Part shown: piece after piece, positions 1 to 7,744 of the stretch
How positions within the stretch are numbered: the first letter of the stretch is position 1
Layout: every line of letters begins with the position of its first letter
Source: Streptomyces griseiscabiei
Lineage (GTDB): Bacteria > Actinomycetota > Actinomycetes > Streptomycetales > Streptomycetaceae
Assembly: GCF_020010925.1 (NCBI RefSeq)
Contig: NZ_JAGJBZ010000004.1
Span: 62,001 to 126,000, forward strand
DNA: 64,000 bases
Direction: 5' to 3'
The notes under the pieces: generated by a model
What the model was told of the DNA's origin: nothing
Databases searched by the model: none
The model's input: only the letters and a program-made list of their open reading frames with translations
Program-made: the position numbers and the translations under genes

Positions 1-140
1 GCACCGCCCGACGGCGGCTGGGAGGCGTGGGAGTCGTTCGTGGTCGCTCGCGCCCCTGCGGCCGTGGTCGCACGGCCTGCACCGCCCCGTGCCCGTTTCG
101 GGGCGGCGGGGCCGTCTTCGGCGAGGTCCTGGTCAGCCAT
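1..140 (-). CDS. Probable Dyp-type heme peroxidase, N-terminal part only (runs off the window)
   Basis: Reading from the ATG at 140 toward the window edge gives about 46 codons beginning MADQDLAEDG, rich in Ala, Gly and Thr, with no stop before the edge. The start lies 9 bases past the CopC-CopD stop codon, so the gene is the next member of the same operon. No catalytic domain is visible. The identity is inferred from context: in Streptomyces the PCuAC/Sco/CopCD genes are followed by an exported Dyp-type peroxidase (DtpA in S. lividans) that works with copper chaperones in morphogenesis. The visible part has no twin-arginine motif yet, which would be expected further on. No strong ribosome-binding site precedes this ATG, so translational coupling to the upstream gene is plausible. 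Confidence 0.55.
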   Translation of the reverse strand, partial: MADQDLAEDGPAAPKRARGGAGRATTAAGARATTNDSHASQPPSGG

Positions 141-148
141 GATGTGTT

Positions 149-2236
149 TCAGCCGATCTTCGCGTTCTTGCTGACGGTCACCTGGTCGATCTCAGATGTC
201 CGTACGGTGATCTCGATCTTCCAGTCGCCCGCCATGGGGAGCTGCACCCCGTTGGCCGTCCAGTGGCCGGCGGTGACCCGGTCGGGGACCACGGGCAGCG
301 GACCGATCTTCTTGGCCTCCAGGGTGAAGGCGACCTTCACCTCGGGGACGTCGAAGGGCTTGCCATCGGGGCCCTGGACGTAGACATGCATCTCGTTGGC
401 GCCCACGCGCGCGGGATCGATCTGCAGCCGGGCCACGCCCTGGCCGTTCTTGCCCCCGGTGTCGAACGACATGTCCAGCGCCAGCGCGCCCGACGTCTCG
501 TCCTCCTGCGTGGCGGCGGCCTTGGCCGCGTTGGCCTCCTCGACCGTCCGCCCCGGCTCGGTGGCCGTCAGTACCGTCGTGACGGCGAGCAGTACGACGG
601 CGATGCCCGCTTCCGCCAGCACCGACCGGCGCAGCCCCGTACGGCCCGGGTCGGCGTTCCGTATCCGCTTCTCCCGCGCGCTCGCCACGGCAGCCTGCTG
701 CCGTGCGAGCTGGGCGGCGCGCTCGGAACCTCCGGCGGAATCTCCCTCGGCGCTTCCGCCGGCCGTGCGGCCGGAGCCGCCGCTGCTGCCGCTCGCGTGC
801 GCGACCACCGGCTTCTTCTCCGCCGCCGCGTCCTCCGCTGCCTCCGTGGCTGTCTCCGCCTGCGCCTTCGCCTCGGTCGGCGCTTCCGCCAGCTGCGAGG
901 TCCAGCGACGTGAGATCCACGCGATCCCGACGAGGACGGCGACCAGGCCGATCTTCACGAGGAGCAGCTGCCCGTACGAGGTGCCGGTCAGCGCGGACCA
1001 GGTGCCGACCTGGCGCCAGGACTGGTAGATCCCGGTCGCGGTCAGGACGAGCACACTGCCGAACGCGACCCGCGAGAACCGTCGTACGGCCGCGGTCTCG
1101 ATCGGTGCGTCGACGGGCGCCCGGAACAGGGCCACCAGCAGGGTCGCCAGGCCGCCCAGCCAGGCGGCGACCGCCAGCAGGTGGAGGATGTCGAGGGGCA
1201 TCGAGAGGCCTGGCTGGATGCCGGTCGAGGCGTGCTCGGCCAGCGCCCAGCTCGCGGCGAGACCGGTGGAGACCACGCCTCCACCGATGGCGAGCCCGAA
1301 GGTGAGGTCACGGTGATGGGACTCGTCGTCGTGCTCGTCAGCCGGGTTCCCCTCGGGCGTCTCTCCGGCGGCTTCGTCCTCGGTCTTCTCGTCCTGGGGC
1401 TCCTCGTCCCGTCGCGCGTACGCCCCGAAGAGCACCGCGATGAACAGCGCGGCGGCGGCGAGGAGCAGCAGGCGGGAGACGAGGGCGGCGCCGGTCTTCG
1501 TCTGGAGGACCTGCCCGAGCAGGTCGAGGTCGAAGATGTCGCCGAGCTTGCCGGAGCCGGTGTACGAGCCGCGCATGAGCAGCATCGCGAGGGTGGCGGT
1601 GGTCAGGGTGAGCCAGCCGGAGACCACCAGCCGCTGCACGGGCCGTACCCCGGCACCGCGCTGCCAGCAGGCCAGCACGAACGCCGCGCCGCCGACCATC
1701 AGGATGAACCCGGCGTACGACAGGTAGCGCGCGAACCCGTAGAGACCGCCGACGATCCCGCCGCCCGCCTCCTGCTCGGGTACGGCGACCGTCGTCTTGG
1801 ACGGCGCCCCCACGGAGAAGGTGAAGGCGCCGGAGACGGGGTGGCTGTCCGCCGAGACGACCTGGTAGGTGACGGTGAACGTGCCGTCGGGCAGGCCCGA
1901 GTGCAGTCCCACCGCATAGCTGTTGCCGCCCAGGTCGGTGACCTTGCCGGTGTCGGCTTCCTTGCCCTTGGGGTCGTACACGCGCACCGAACCGTCGGAC
2001 ATCGCGACGCTCTCGGAGAACGTGAGCGACACCTGGTCGGGCGCCTCTTTGACCACCGACCCCTGCTGTGGATCGCTGCCGGTCAGCGCGGCGTGCGCGG
2101 AGACGGGCACGGCACCGGCGAACAGGGTGCCGACGACGGCGAGCAACAGCAGCAGAATGGGCCTCAGCGACGAGCTCGGCGACGAGCCCGGCGACGATCT
2201 CAGCGATGGCCTCGGCGATGGCCTCAACCGGCTCAA
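149..2236 (-). CDS. CopC-CopD fusion copper resistance/import protein
   Basis: A 695-residue membrane protein expected to bind copper outside the cell (CopC) and pass it through a CopD membrane domain. The TTG start at 2236 is supported by GGAGGT about 10 bases upstream. A signal sequence ends near residue 47 at VSAHAALTGSDP, placing the CopC first histidine at the mature N-terminus, as is usual. CopC covers roughly 48-140, and the CopD multi-pass domain roughly 165-445, interrupted by an acidic Asp/Glu-rich loop near 275-305. A low-complexity Ala/Gly/Ser linker (about 450-535) then leads to another membrane segment and an extracellular C-terminal domain. It starts 15 bases after the PCuAC gene. 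Family recognition is strong; direction of copper movement is not shown by sequence. Confidence 0.9.
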   Translation of the reverse strand: MSRLRPSPRPSLRSSPGSSPSSSLRPILLLLLAVVGTLFAGAVPVSAHAALTGSDPQQGSVVKEAPDQVSLTFSESVAMSDGSVRVYDPKGKEADTGKVTDLGGNSYAVGLHSGLPDGTFTVTYQVVSADSHPVSGAFTFSVGAPSKTTVAVPEQEAGGGIVGGLYGFARYLSYAGFILMVGGAAFVLACWQRGAGVRPVQRLVVSGWLTLTTATLAMLLMRGSYTGSGKLGDIFDLDLLGQVLQTKTGAALVSRLLLLAAAALFIAVLFGAYARRDEEPQDEKTEDEAAGETPEGNPADEHDDESHHRDLTFGLAIGGGVVSTGLAASWALAEHASTGIQPGLSMPLDILHLLAVAAWLGGLATLLVALFRAPVDAPIETAAVRRFSRVAFGSVLVLTATGIYQSWRQVGTWSALTGTSYGQLLLVKIGLVAVLVGIAWISRRWTSQLAEAPTEAKAQAETATEAAEDAAAEKKPVVAHASGSSGGSGRTAGGSAEGDSAGGSERAAQLARQQAAVASAREKRIRNADPGRTGLRRSVLAEAGIAVVLLAVTTVLTATEPGRTVEEANAAKAAATQEDETSGALALDMSFDTGGKNGQGVARLQIDPARVGANEMHVYVQGPDGKPFDVPEVKVAFTLEAKKIGPLPVVPDRVTAGHWTANGVQLPMAGDWKIEITVRTSEIDQVTVSKNAKIG

Positions 2237-2250
2237 GGGTGCTACCTCCC

Positions 2251-2736
2251 TCAGTGTCCGCTGGTCGGCTGGTACGTCGCCGACTTCACGGGCATCTCGA
2301 CCGTGATGGCCTTGGACTTGGTGAAGTTCAACCGCAGGGACACCGTCTCGCCTTCCTTCGGCTTGCGCTTCAGGTTCTCGAACATCAGATGGTTTCCGCC
2401 GCTCTTGAGGACGAGCCGGCCGTCGGCGGGCACCTTCAGACCCGTGACCTCCTGCATCGACTGCCCGGCCGTCTCGTGGACGGTGACGTCCTGGGCGATG
2501 TCGCTGGTGACGGAGGTCAGCTCGTCCGCCGTACCGCCGTCGTTCTCGATGACGAGGAAGCCGGCGGCCAGGGAGTCCGTCACGGGCTGGGGCATGTAGG
2601 CGGACTTCACCAGCAGCTTCGCGGCGGAGGAGCCGCCGGTGGACTCATCGGAGGAGCCGGAGGAACCGCACGCGGTCAGGACGAGCGTGGCGGTGGTGAT
2701 CAGGGCGGGCCCGGCGAGGCGGACGAGTGCCTTCAC
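2251..2736 (-). CDS. ecuC: PCu(A)C-type extracellular copper chaperone, lipoprotein
   Basis: A 161-residue lipoprotein: basic start, hydrophobic core and lipobox LTAC at about residues 20-23, then a PCuAC domain. The Cu(I) ligand pattern is visible as HETAGQSM followed about 20 residues later by NHLMF, matching the family H...M...HxM arrangement. Proteins of this family deliver Cu(I) to cytochrome oxidase or to Sco, and the Streptomyces homologue ECuC passes copper to Sco. The GTG start at 2736 shares four bases with the Sco stop (GTGA), so the two are translationally coupled. Fully consistent with the operon context. Confidence 0.9.
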   Translation of the reverse strand: MKALVRLAGPALITTATLVLTACGSSGSSDESTGGSSAAKLLVKSAYMPQPVTDSLAAGFLVIENDGGTADELTSVTSDIAQDVTVHETAGQSMQEVTGLKVPADGRLVLKSGGNHLMFENLKRKPKEGETVSLRLNFTKSKAITVEMPVKSATYQPTSGH

Positions 2737-3419
2737 GGCTTCTCACCCTTGAGCAGCTTCGGCAGATCCTTCTCGTAGTCCTGCACGGTGGCGTCCTCGC
2801 CGTACAGCACATAGCCGCCGTCGGTCTTCGGCGAGAAGGCGATGACCTGGGTGCCGTGCTCCGAGATCGTCTTGCCGTTCTTGTCCTTGGTCGGCGGGTT
2901 GATGGAGATGCCGAGGGTGCGGGCGCCGGCCTGGATCTCGTCGAAGTCGCCGGTCAGACCGACGATCTCGGAGTCGATGCCCTTGAGCCACTTGCCGAGC
3001 TCCGCCGGGGTGTCCCGCTCGGGGTCGGTGGTGACGAAGACGAGCCGGAGGTTCGCCAGCTCCGACTTCGACACCTTCTTCGCCACCTCCTTCTTCGCGA
3101 CCGCGAGGTTGTTCATGGTCAGCGGGCAGACGTCGGGGCAGTTGGTGTAGCCGAAGTAGATCAGCGTCGGCTTGCCCTCGGTCTCCTTGCGGAGGTCGTA
3201 CGCCTTGCCCTTCGTGTCGGTGAGGACCAGGTCCGGCTTGGTGAACGGCTGGTCGAGGACGGTGGCGGCCTTGCGCGGCCCGGTGTCGGAGACCTCGGCG
3301 ACCGAGGTCGTGGAGCCGTCGCCCGTGCCGCAGGCCGAGAGGGTGAGGACGGCCGCGGCCAGCAGGGCGCCGGCCGCGAACGTCTTCTTCTTCGTGTTCG
3401 TACGCATGGAGAAACGCAT
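2733..3419 (-). CDS. sco: Sco/SenC copper chaperone lipoprotein
   Basis: A 228-residue SCO1/SenC family thioredoxin-fold protein that binds Cu(I) and helps build the CuA site of cytochrome oxidase at the outer face of the membrane. The lipobox is LSAC near residue 27. The copper/redox motif CPDVC is clear (in YFGYTNCPDVCPLTMNN), and the third ligand is the His in SEHGTQVIAF. Two ATGs are possible, at 3419 (MRFSM) and 3407 (MRTNT); 3419 is used here, but neither has a strong ribosome-binding site. A GC-rich hairpin at 3444-3480 separates it from the upstream YcnI-like gene. A longer upstream open frame exists but is not credible. Confidence 0.9.
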   Translation of the reverse strand: MRFSMRTNTKKKTFAAGALLAAAVLTLSACGTGDGSTTSVAEVSDTGPRKAATVLDQPFTKPDLVLTDTKGKAYDLRKETEGKPTLIYFGYTNCPDVCPLTMNNLAVAKKEVAKKVSKSELANLRLVFVTTDPERDTPAELGKWLKGIDSEIVGLTGDFDEIQAGARTLGISINPPTKDKNGKTISEHGTQVIAFSPKTDGGYVLYGEDATVQDYEKDLPKLLKGEKP

Positions 3420-3443
3420 GGAGAAAAGTCCCAGATGTTCGGG

Positions 3444-3480
3444 CCCCCGGCGCGCACGGGGCCGTGTGCGCGCCGAGGGG
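3444..3480 (-). terminator. GC-rich hairpin between the YcnI-like gene and sco
   Basis: Arms GGCGCGCAC and GTGCGCGCC (9 bp, perfect), extended by a C-run facing a G-run, lie in the 83-base gap within the copper operon. No T-run follows. It may attenuate read-through from the YcnI-like gene or protect mRNA ends; the role is inferred. Confidence 0.5.
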
Positions 3481-3502
3481 AGAGGGCCGAGAAGCCGGAG
3501 GC

Positions 3503-4258
3503 TCAGGCGTTCGTGCGGCGACGGCCGGCCAGGACGCCGTACGCCACTCCCGCGGCACCGACGACGATGCCGACGATGCCGAGGACGCGGGCGGTGGTGT
3601 CGCTGCTGTCGGCGGGCGCGGCGGTGGTCTCGTTCGACGCGGCCTCGGCGTTCTTGGCGTCGTCCTTGGCGTCCTTGGACTCGTCGGAGGCGGCGGAGGC
3701 GGACGAGCCGTGGTGATCGTCGGAGGCGGCGGACAGCGCGAGCACCGGCGCCGGGTTGTCGGGCTCCTCCTCGCCGTCCTTCGGCACCTCGATCCAGCGG
3801 ACGACCTCCTTGTTGGAGTACGTCTGGATCGCCTTGAAGACCAGTTCGTCGGTGTTCTCGGGGAGCTGGCCGATGGAGACCGGGAACTTCTGGAAGAAGC
3901 CCGCCTTGATGCCGGCGCCGTCGGCGGTCCAGGTGATCTTGGAGACGGCCTCGTCGATCTGCTCGCCGTGCAGTTCGACCGGCTTGTCGAGCTTGGCCTT
4001 GGTGACCTTGATCTCCCAACCGGGGATGGCTTCCGGCTGGGCCGAGGCGAGCGGGTGGTCGGTCGGGAAGTTGACCTCGAGCTTGGTGGTCGTGGCGTCG
4101 TCCCGCTCGTTGGGGACCTTGAAGTTGACGGTCGCGTACCCGCCCTTGGCAGCCGTGCCCTCCGCCGCGACGCTGACATGCGCGAACGCGGGGCCGGACA
4201 GCACGAGGACGGCGGAACCGGCGAGGGCGCCGACGGCGGCGATACGAGAAACCTTCAT
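3503..4258 (-). CDS. YcnI/DUF1775 family exported copper-binding protein
   Basis: A 251-residue protein with a signal peptide (MKVSRIAAVGALAG... cleaved at AFAHVSV), so the mature protein begins with His as in YcnI/CopC-type Cu(II) sites. The DUF1775 domain spans about 27-165 with conserved stretches such as KGGYATVNFKVPNE and the tryptophan-containing WEIKVTKAK and ITWTADG. A Ser/Ala/Asp-rich linker and a C-terminal transmembrane helix followed by GRRRTNA anchor it. The ATG at 4258 has GGAG 11 bases upstream; a GTG at 4270 is less well placed. YcnI homologues bind Cu(II) through the N-terminal His with a conserved Trp. It is the second gene of the copper operon. Confidence 0.88.
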   Translation of the reverse strand: MKVSRIAAVGALAGSAVLVLSGPAFAHVSVAAEGTAAKGGYATVNFKVPNERDDATTTKLEVNFPTDHPLASAQPEAIPGWEIKVTKAKLDKPVELHGEQIDEAVSKITWTADGAGIKAGFFQKFPVSIGQLPENTDELVFKAIQTYSNKEVVRWIEVPKDGEEEPDNPAPVLALSAASDDHHGSSASAASDESKDAKDDAKNAEAASNETTAAPADSSDTTARVLGIVGIVVGAAGVAYGVLAGRRRTNA

Positions 4259-4562
4259 GACTGGTGACACTCCACAGTGAGTGAGGGAGAGGGACGAGGA
4301 GGAACGAAGAAGACGGGCGGCGCGCGCCGCGAACCGAGGAACCGGCGAACTGGCGAACCGGTGAGCCGGTGAGCCGAGCGCTGGGTGGCCGTAGCCGTAG
4401 CTGGAGCTGAAGCCGTAAGGCAGGAGCGCGCAGGAACCGGTAGGAACCAGCAGGCATCAGCCGGAAGCGTCAGGACAGCGGAAGCGCAAGGGGACGCGGG
4501 TGCGCGCGCCTCGACGCCGTACGACGGACTTCTCTCCCCGTGCGGAGTGAGCGTGCGTCGGG
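4259..4562 (-). promoter_or_regulatory. 304-bp gap with short tandem repeats upstream of the YcnI-like gene
   Basis: No gene is seen. Around 4325-4380 there is a run of degenerate 8-mers of the type GAACCGGC / GAACTGGC / GAACCGGT / GAGCCGGT, followed by an AGCCGTA/AGCTGGA-type series at about 4388-4420. The region sits between the upstream membrane gene and the copper genes, so it may carry an internal promoter. No recognised copper-regulator box was identified. Confidence 0.35.
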
Positions 4563-5375
4563 TCAGGCGGCGAGGGTGAGGGCGGGGGTGGCGGCGGGTG
4601 GGCCGCGCCGGACGAGTGTGTGCTGGAGGGCGGTCGTCCGCAGGGTCGCGGGCGCCGCGTACACGCCGTGCCGGACACCCGGGACGGTCTCCGGCGTACT
4701 CGGCAGCCCGGACCGCAGGGCCAGTGCCAGGGCGAACGCCCCGCGCAGGGACCGTACGAGCGGCTCCTGGGCCGACAGCCGGGCCAGGCGCAGCAGCGCG
4801 AGGTCGCCGTGGCGGAGCATCCACCCGGCGGCCACGGCCGCGAGTACATGGCCGAGCAACATGGGCAACGACGGCAGCAGGGCGGACGAGCCCGCCGCGT
4901 CCGCCATGGTGTCCGCCGGGCCGTGTGCGGCATGCGTACCGCCGACACCCGCCTCGACGAGGATCCGCCGCGCCTCGGTGGGGCTCAGGGCCGCCGCGGT
5001 CGTGCCGCACAGGAAGCGGGCGGCGCGCTCGACGAGCACCGCGTCCATGGTCTCCGTGGTGCGCGACGCGGCCGTCGCTCCGTGCTGGCCCAGTCCGAAG
5101 AGGACGTGCAGCACGGTCTGGCCCACCGCCAGCGTCGCCGCGATGCCCGGCAGCGAACGTTCCCGTCCGGCCAGGGCGACCGCCACGGCGAAGACACCGG
5201 CGAAACCGGCACCCAGGGTCCACAGCGGGACGGCCGCGCACGAGGCGAGCGCGTGTCCGGCCCCGGCCAGCACGACGCAGACCGCGGCGAACACCGCGGC
5301 CCGCGGAACCCGGAGGTCACCTCCGGCGCGGGCCCGGCGCGGGGCGGTCGGCCGGTGTGGGTGGGGGGCAGTCAT
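4563..5375 (-). CDS. Integral membrane protein, first gene of the copper cluster
   Basis: A 270-residue protein with several hydrophobic segments (about 32-50, 57-72, 82-100, 160-185 and one around 195-215), so a multi-pass membrane protein is likely. A Lys/Arg-poor, His-containing N-terminus MTAPHPHRP and scattered His residues could bind metal, but no defined motif is present. The ATG at 5375 is the only sensible start. It reads in the same direction as the copper genes and is separated from them by 304 bp. I do not recognise a named family; the link with copper rests on position. Confidence 0.7.
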   Translation of the reverse strand: MTAPHPHRPTAPRRARAGGDLRVPRAAVFAAVCVVLAGAGHALASCAAVPLWTLGAGFAGVFAVAVALAGRERSLPGIAATLAVGQTVLHVLFGLGQHGATAASRTTETMDAVLVERAARFLCGTTAAALSPTEARRILVEAGVGGTHAAHGPADTMADAAGSSALLPSLPMLLGHVLAAVAAGWMLRHGDLALLRLARLSAQEPLVRSLRGAFALALALRSGLPSTPETVPGVRHGVYAAPATLRTTALQHTLVRRGPPAATPALTLAA

Positions 5376-5807
5376 GGCGGGCCCATCATCGCACCGGGGC
5401 GCTCCGCTGGGTTGGGCGGGTACATGGGTTCAGGTACGGAAGAGACGGGGCCGGTGTTCAGGTGGGGTTCGGGTGGGGGAGGGGTGGAGGGCGCGGGAGG
5501 GGGTGGGGGGTGCGGTGGAGTGGCGGGTGCGGGTCGGTGGGGGCTTGTCGCGCAGTTCCCCGCGCCCCTAGAAGAGCGGGGGCTCGCCGGGCGCCTGAAG
5601 TCACGAGACCGCCGGGGCCCCTGACCCCGGACGGGGCCGTTGGAGGGGCGGAAGGGGTGGGTGATTCGGAAGGGTTCGGTCCGCATACACCGATTGTTCG
5701 GGGGACGCATCCGCCGTATGGGCGGAGAGACGGCCTCCGGGCGATTGCGCGCGGCCCTCGGCGGCAATACGTAACGGTATGTCGAGCCGCGGCCAGGAGG
5801 CTGGAGC
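5376..5807. repeat. Intergenic region with one copy of a dispersed Streptomyces palindromic repeat half
   Basis: At 5549-5570 the sequence CGCGCAGTTCCCCGCGCCCC matches one arm of the longer palindrome at 18421-18523. Just before it lies a very G-rich purine stretch (5455-5520). A second hairpin near 5608-5640 (CCGGGGCCCC... type) could end transcription from the gene at 5808 or from none. The last 60 bases hold the promoter of the plus-strand gene, not resolvable by eye. No gene seen. Confidence 0.5.
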
Positions 5808-6254
5808 ATGAGCATCTGGTGGTCACTCCATCTGCGGCGTGAGGCTGCGAGCGTGCCGCTCGCCCGGCGGCTGCTGATCGGCACGATGGAGACGGCGGGC
5901 GTCGACCCGGACGTCTCCTACGACCTCTCCGTCGCCCTCAGCGAGGCCTGCGCCAACGCGGTCGAGCACGGCGGCGCGCTCGCGGCCGGCGCCGCCACCG
6001 AGGCGTACCGGGTCACCGCCTATCTCGACGGCGAGACGTGCCGGATCGAGGTCGACGACACGGGCCCCGGCTTCCCGCACCGCCAGCCGGTCCGCCCGGC
6101 CCACACCGACGCCGAGAACGGCCGCGGTCTCTGTCTCATCCGCGAACTCGCCGACCATGTCCACATCGGCAACAAACCGGGCCGCGGCGGCGCGATCGTC
6201 AGCTTCGACAAGATCCTCAAGTGGCGCGAGGACGCACCGCTGGTGGCGGTGTAG
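5808..6254 (+). CDS. Anti-sigma-factor-like ATP-binding protein (HATPase_c_2, RsbW type)
   Basis: A 148-residue single-domain GHKL ATPase. Visible motifs are LSEACANAVEHGG (N box), DDTGPGFPHR (G1 box) and ENGRGLCLIRELADHV (G2 box), the standard order for RsbW/SpoIIAB-like proteins. Such proteins bind and inhibit sigma factors or anti-anti-sigma factors; Streptomyces encodes dozens. The ATG at 5808 follows GGAGGCTGGAGC, a good ribosome-binding site. No sigma factor or antagonist is adjacent, so the partner cannot be named. Cytoplasmic, stand-alone transcription unit. Confidence 0.85.
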   Translation: MSIWWSLHLRREAASVPLARRLLIGTMETAGVDPDVSYDLSVALSEACANAVEHGGALAAGAATEAYRVTAYLDGETCRIEVDDTGPGFPHRQPVRPAHTDAENGRGLCLIRELADHVHIGNKPGRGGAIVSFDKILKWREDAPLVAV

Positions 6255-6836
6255 CCCACCCCTGTCCGGCCCGATTCCGTCCTGAGTCACCCCACTCCAC
6301 TTCACCCGGCTCAACCCCGCCCCGACCCGCCTCCGGTCACGGGGTGTTGGCGCGTTCCCGGTGAAGACCTGTCGCTCGCGGGGCCCGATGCCTCACGCGG
6401 TCTGGGCCGCGTGGCCGTCCGGCTGCATACTGGCCGGATGGGGGAGTTGGCGACCAGCACGGGCATCCGCCGGTGAGGGGGATCGAGCCGACGGCCGACG
6501 GAACGTCGCGGAAGACCTCCGTCACGGCCTGTGCGATTCCACCGCGCGTGCTCCGGCAGCGCGCGATTCCGGCGCGCGTCGCGCCGTGTGTGAATCCACG
6601 TCGCACGACCACGTCATGCCGTACGCGGAGGTCGTGCGGTGCCTTCGCAAGGTGTCGTACGCCCATGGTGCTTCGCATGACCCCCGCGTGCCGCACCGTG
6701 ATCTGGTGCCGCCCCCTGGCCCTCACCGAGCCACTGTCGATAGGGACGCGGTTCGAAGTCCGTGCCCGTCGCGGTGGTTGACGAAGAACGCGGGCGGGGA
6801 TCGGCGGGGCACACGGGTGGGACGGGACGACAGGGG
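6255..6836. other. 582-bp stretch without a recognisable gene
   Basis: Open frames exist on both strands but show no family motif, no ribosome-binding site and an amino-acid make-up typical of out-of-frame reading. Composition is slightly less GC-rich than the flanking genes around 6520-6720, where GCGCGCGATTCCG-like words recur. The last 100 bases should contain the promoter of the hydrolase gene. Confidence 0.4.
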
Positions 6837-7706
6837 ATGACGATGCAGGCAACAGTGCGTACGTCGGACGGGCGTCGGCTGGCGGTCCAGGACAGTGGGC
6901 CGCAGACCGGTAGGCCGGTGTTTCTGCTGCACGGTACTCCCGGCAGCAGATTCGGCCCCGCGCCGCGTGAGCGGGTGCTCTACCACCTGGGCGTCCGGCT
7001 GATCGCCTTCGACCGGCCGGGCTACGGGGACTCCGACCGGCTGCCGGGTCGCACGGTGAGCGCCGTGGTCGCCGACGTGGCGCGCATCGCGGACGCGCTC
7101 GGCATCGGCCGCTTCGCCGTGGTCGGCCGCTCGGGCGGCGCCCCGCACGCGCTGGCCTGCGCCGCACTGCTGCCGGAACGGACGACACGGGTGGCCGCGC
7201 TGGTCAGCCTCGCTCCCCGGGACGCGCCGGGGCTCGACTGGTTCGAGGGCATGACCGAGTCGAACGTGCGCGAGTACGTCAACGCGTCGATCGGCCGCAA
7301 CCGGGTGACGACGACACTGGGGCTCCGCTCGCTGTCGATCCTCGCCGATCCGGCCGGTTCGGTCGCCGAGATGACCAGCCAACTGCCCGAGTCCGACCGG
7401 TGGATCGTCGCGGATGCCGGAATCCAGGACATGCTGGAGCGCAACTTCGCCGAGGGCCTGCGCAGTTCGGCGGACGGGTGGGTGGATGACGTCATGGCGT
7501 TCAGCACTGGCTGGAGCTTCGATCTGGGGCAGATCTCCACGCCGGTGCTGCTCTGGCACGGTGAGGACGACATCTTCGCGCCCGTGGAGCACACACGCTG
7601 GCTGGGCCGGAACATCCCCGGTGCCCGGGTCGAGGTCGAACCGGGCGCCGCGCACTTCGGGGCATTGCGGGTGATGACGCGTGTGCTGAGCTGGCTCGTC
7701 AGGTAG
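6837..7706 (+). CDS. Alpha/beta hydrolase
   Basis: A 289-residue alpha/beta-hydrolase fold protein. Oxyanion-hole motif FLLHGTPGSR lies near residue 27, the nucleophile elbow GRSGGAP (GxSxG) near 100, the acid in GEDDIFAP near 244 and the His in GAAHFG near 272. Substrate is unknown; relatives include proline iminopeptidase-like and haloalkane-type hydrolases. Either ATG 6837 or 6843 could be used (AGGGG lies 5 bases before the second). It is convergent with the FxsT gene, 38 bp away, and is probably not part of that system. Cytoplasmic, no signal peptide. Confidence 0.85.
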   Translation: MTMQATVRTSDGRRLAVQDSGPQTGRPVFLLHGTPGSRFGPAPRERVLYHLGVRLIAFDRPGYGDSDRLPGRTVSAVVADVARIADALGIGRFAVVGRSGGAPHALACAALLPERTTRVAALVSLAPRDAPGLDWFEGMTESNVREYVNASIGRNRVTTTLGLRSLSILADPAGSVAEMTSQLPESDRWIVADAGIQDMLERNFAEGLRSSADGWVDDVMAFSTGWSFDLGQISTPVLLWHGEDDIFAPVEHTRWLGRNIPGARVEVEPGAAHFGALRVMTRVLSWLVR

Positions 7707-7744
7707 CCGTGGCCGCTCGATGAGAGACCACGGCCGGCCGAGTG

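Noticed and set aside
3420..4457. Upstream extension of the sco frame through the YcnI-like gene
   Set aside because: The stretch is Arg/Pro-rich mirror sequence; the lipoprotein signal starts at 3419 or 3407.
6337..7188. Minus-strand 283-codon frame before and within the hydrolase gene
   Set aside because: Overlaps the hydrolase catalytic region antisense and has no motif; the 6255-6836 part is left as non-coding.
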